Of a stretch of 5,289 nucleotides of DNA, positions 4,313 to 5,289 are shown one piece after another (the first letter of the stretch is position 1; each line of letters starts with the position of its first letter). The notes beneath the pieces were generated by a model that was given only the letters and a program-made list of their open reading frames with translations, was not told where the DNA came from and did not search any database. The stretch covers positions 1 to 5,289 of the forward strand of contig QKII01000474.1 in the NCBI GenBank assembly GCA_003249625.1. The letters run 5' to 3'. A program made the position numbers and the translations under genes. Origin of the DNA: Propionivibrio sp. Lineage in GTDB: Bacteria > Pseudomonadota > Gammaproteobacteria > Burkholderiales > Rhodocyclaceae.

Positions 4313-5289
4313 GTGAAATATGTGAAACATGTTTTTGCTGTCGCTACATCTTTATTTTGTGTTCTCGTCTCGGTGCATGCCAGAGCGGAAGTGCGTGATC
4401 AGGCCTTCCGCTGGGCAACAACCAACCCCTCAGGGCATCCTGTTGTCCGGGGTGGGGTGAAGTTTTCCGAGTTGGTCGAGAAGAAAAGTGGCGGCAAGAT
4501 GATTGTCAAGCTCTACACGGGCGGGGTGCTGGGTAGTGACCTTCAGGTGTTGCCGTCGGTGCAGCGCGGTGCGATCGATTTCACAACAATGAACTCGGGC
4601 ATCCTGCAATCGCTTGTAAAGGAATTTGCCGTCGTCGATTTTCCGTTTTTGTTCAACGACGTGAATGAAGTCGATACGATCATGGACGGACCCGTCGGTA
4701 AACGACTGGCTGACAAGTTACCGGAAAAAGGGCTGGTAAACCTTGCCTATTACGACCTCGGCTTTCGCAATCTGACAAACAGCAAGCGCCCGGTCAGAAC
4801 GGCGGCGGATATCGCCGGACTGAAGATTCGGGTCATCCAGTCGCCCACGTACATCGATACCTTTACCGCGCTAGGCGCCGAAGCTGTGCCGATGGCGTTT
4901 ACCGAGGTCTACTCGGCGCTTGAGCAGAAAAAGATCGACGGACAGGAAAACCCGTTTGCCGTCATCGCGTCGAACAAGCTCGACGCGGTGCAGAAATACC
5001 TGACTGAGACGCGCCACATCTACAACCCGCAATCCTTTCTGATGAGCAAGGCAACGTGGGATCGGTTGAACGAGGACGAGCGGAAAATCATCCTCGAAGC
5101 GGCGCGCGAGTCGGCAGTCTTTCAGCGCAAGGTGTCGCGCGATGCGCAGGAGCGCTCGCTAGCCAGCATCCGCAAGACGCTGGAGGTGGACGAACTGGCG
5201 CCTGGCGAGTTGGAGAAGATCCGGACGAAACTGAAGCCGGTTGTCGAAAAATACAGCGCCAGCATTGGCGATGAATTTGCGAAGTTCGT
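4313..5289 (+). CDS. TRAP transporter solute-binding protein, DctP family, second copy (3' end outside window)
   Basis: 325 complete codons are visible and the frame is still open at the window edge; judged from the first copy, only about a dozen residues are missing. Translation from GTG 4313 gives a Sec signal peptide: Lys2/Lys5, a hydrophobic core at about 7-21, and cleavage after Ala25 (ARA, then EV). Cys16 lies within the core without a lipobox, so a lipoprotein is unlikely. The mature part begins with the typical FRWATTNPSGHPVVRG, then KLYTGGVLGSD and DFPFLF, and carries Arg173 in GLKIRV (the carboxylate-binding arginine position) and IDGQENP. From residue 145 on it aligns without gaps to the receptor at 2-583, roughly 118 of 181 residues identical by hand count. 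It follows a terminator, so it probably starts its own transcript, perhaps with dctQ/dctM genes beyond the window. Likely a periplasmic organic-acid receptor; ligand unknown. Confidence 0.93.
   Translation, partial: MKYVKHVFAVATSLFCVLVSVHARAEVRDQAFRWATTNPSGHPVVRGGVKFSELVEKKSGGKMIVKLYTGGVLGSDLQVLPSVQRGAIDFTTMNSGILQSLVKEFAVVDFPFLFNDVNEVDTIMDGPVGKRLADKLPEKGLVNLAYYDLGFRNLTNSKRPVRTAADIAGLKIRVIQSPTYIDTFTALGAEAVPMAFTEVYSALEQKKIDGQENPFAVIASNKLDAVQKYLTETRHIYNPQSFLMSKATWDRLNEDERKIILEAARESAVFQRKVSRDAQERSLASIRKTLEVDELAPGELEKIRTKLKPVVEKYSASIGDEFAKF

Noticed and set aside
5056..5274. Open frame of 72 codons near the window end
   Set aside because: It lies in another frame inside the second receptor gene, whose translation aligns closely with the first receptor over the whole stretch.

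Overview
The window is moderately GC-rich and tightly packed, with all genes on the + strand. It looks like the chromosome of a metabolically versatile proteobacterium, most likely a betaproteobacterium of the Thauera/Azoarcus/Rhodocyclales type. That placement is inference from gene content (TRAP solute receptors beside CoA-dependent catabolic enzymes) and base composition; there is no rRNA or other phylogenetic marker here.

Layout: (i) 2-583, the 3' part of a TRAP-transporter solute-binding protein gene (DctP family) that begins before the window. (ii) 584-695, an intergenic stretch with a strong 14-bp hairpin. (iii) 696-1529, a shikimate-dehydrogenase-fold oxidoreductase whose shikimate-binding residues are largely replaced. 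(iv) 1600-2553, an HMG-CoA-lyase-like DRE-TIM lyase with a complete catalytic set. (v) 2554-2693, a 140-bp gap with small alternative hairpins and a run of eight T. (vi) 2694-4187, a CoA-acylating aldehyde dehydrogenase of the AdhE/EutE type. (vii) 4207-4256, a very strong intrinsic terminator. (viii) 4313 to the end, a second TRAP solute-binding protein gene with a GTG start and signal peptide, cut by the window end. It is a paralogue of the first, about 65% identical over the 181 shared residues by hand count.

The simplest reading is a catabolic cluster for an organic acid captured in the periplasm by TRAP receptors. In the cytoplasm an AroE-fold dehydrogenase would oxidise or reduce a hydroxy/keto acid. 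The lyase would cut a 3-hydroxyacyl-CoA to acetyl-CoA plus a carbonyl product. If that product is an aldehyde, the acylating dehydrogenase would convert it to an acyl-CoA. No known pathway matching exactly this set was recognised, so the substrate is unknown. The TRAP membrane subunits (DctQ/DctM), any CoA-activating enzyme and any regulator would have to lie outside the window. There are no tRNA or rRNA genes, mobile elements, CRISPR arrays or phage features.
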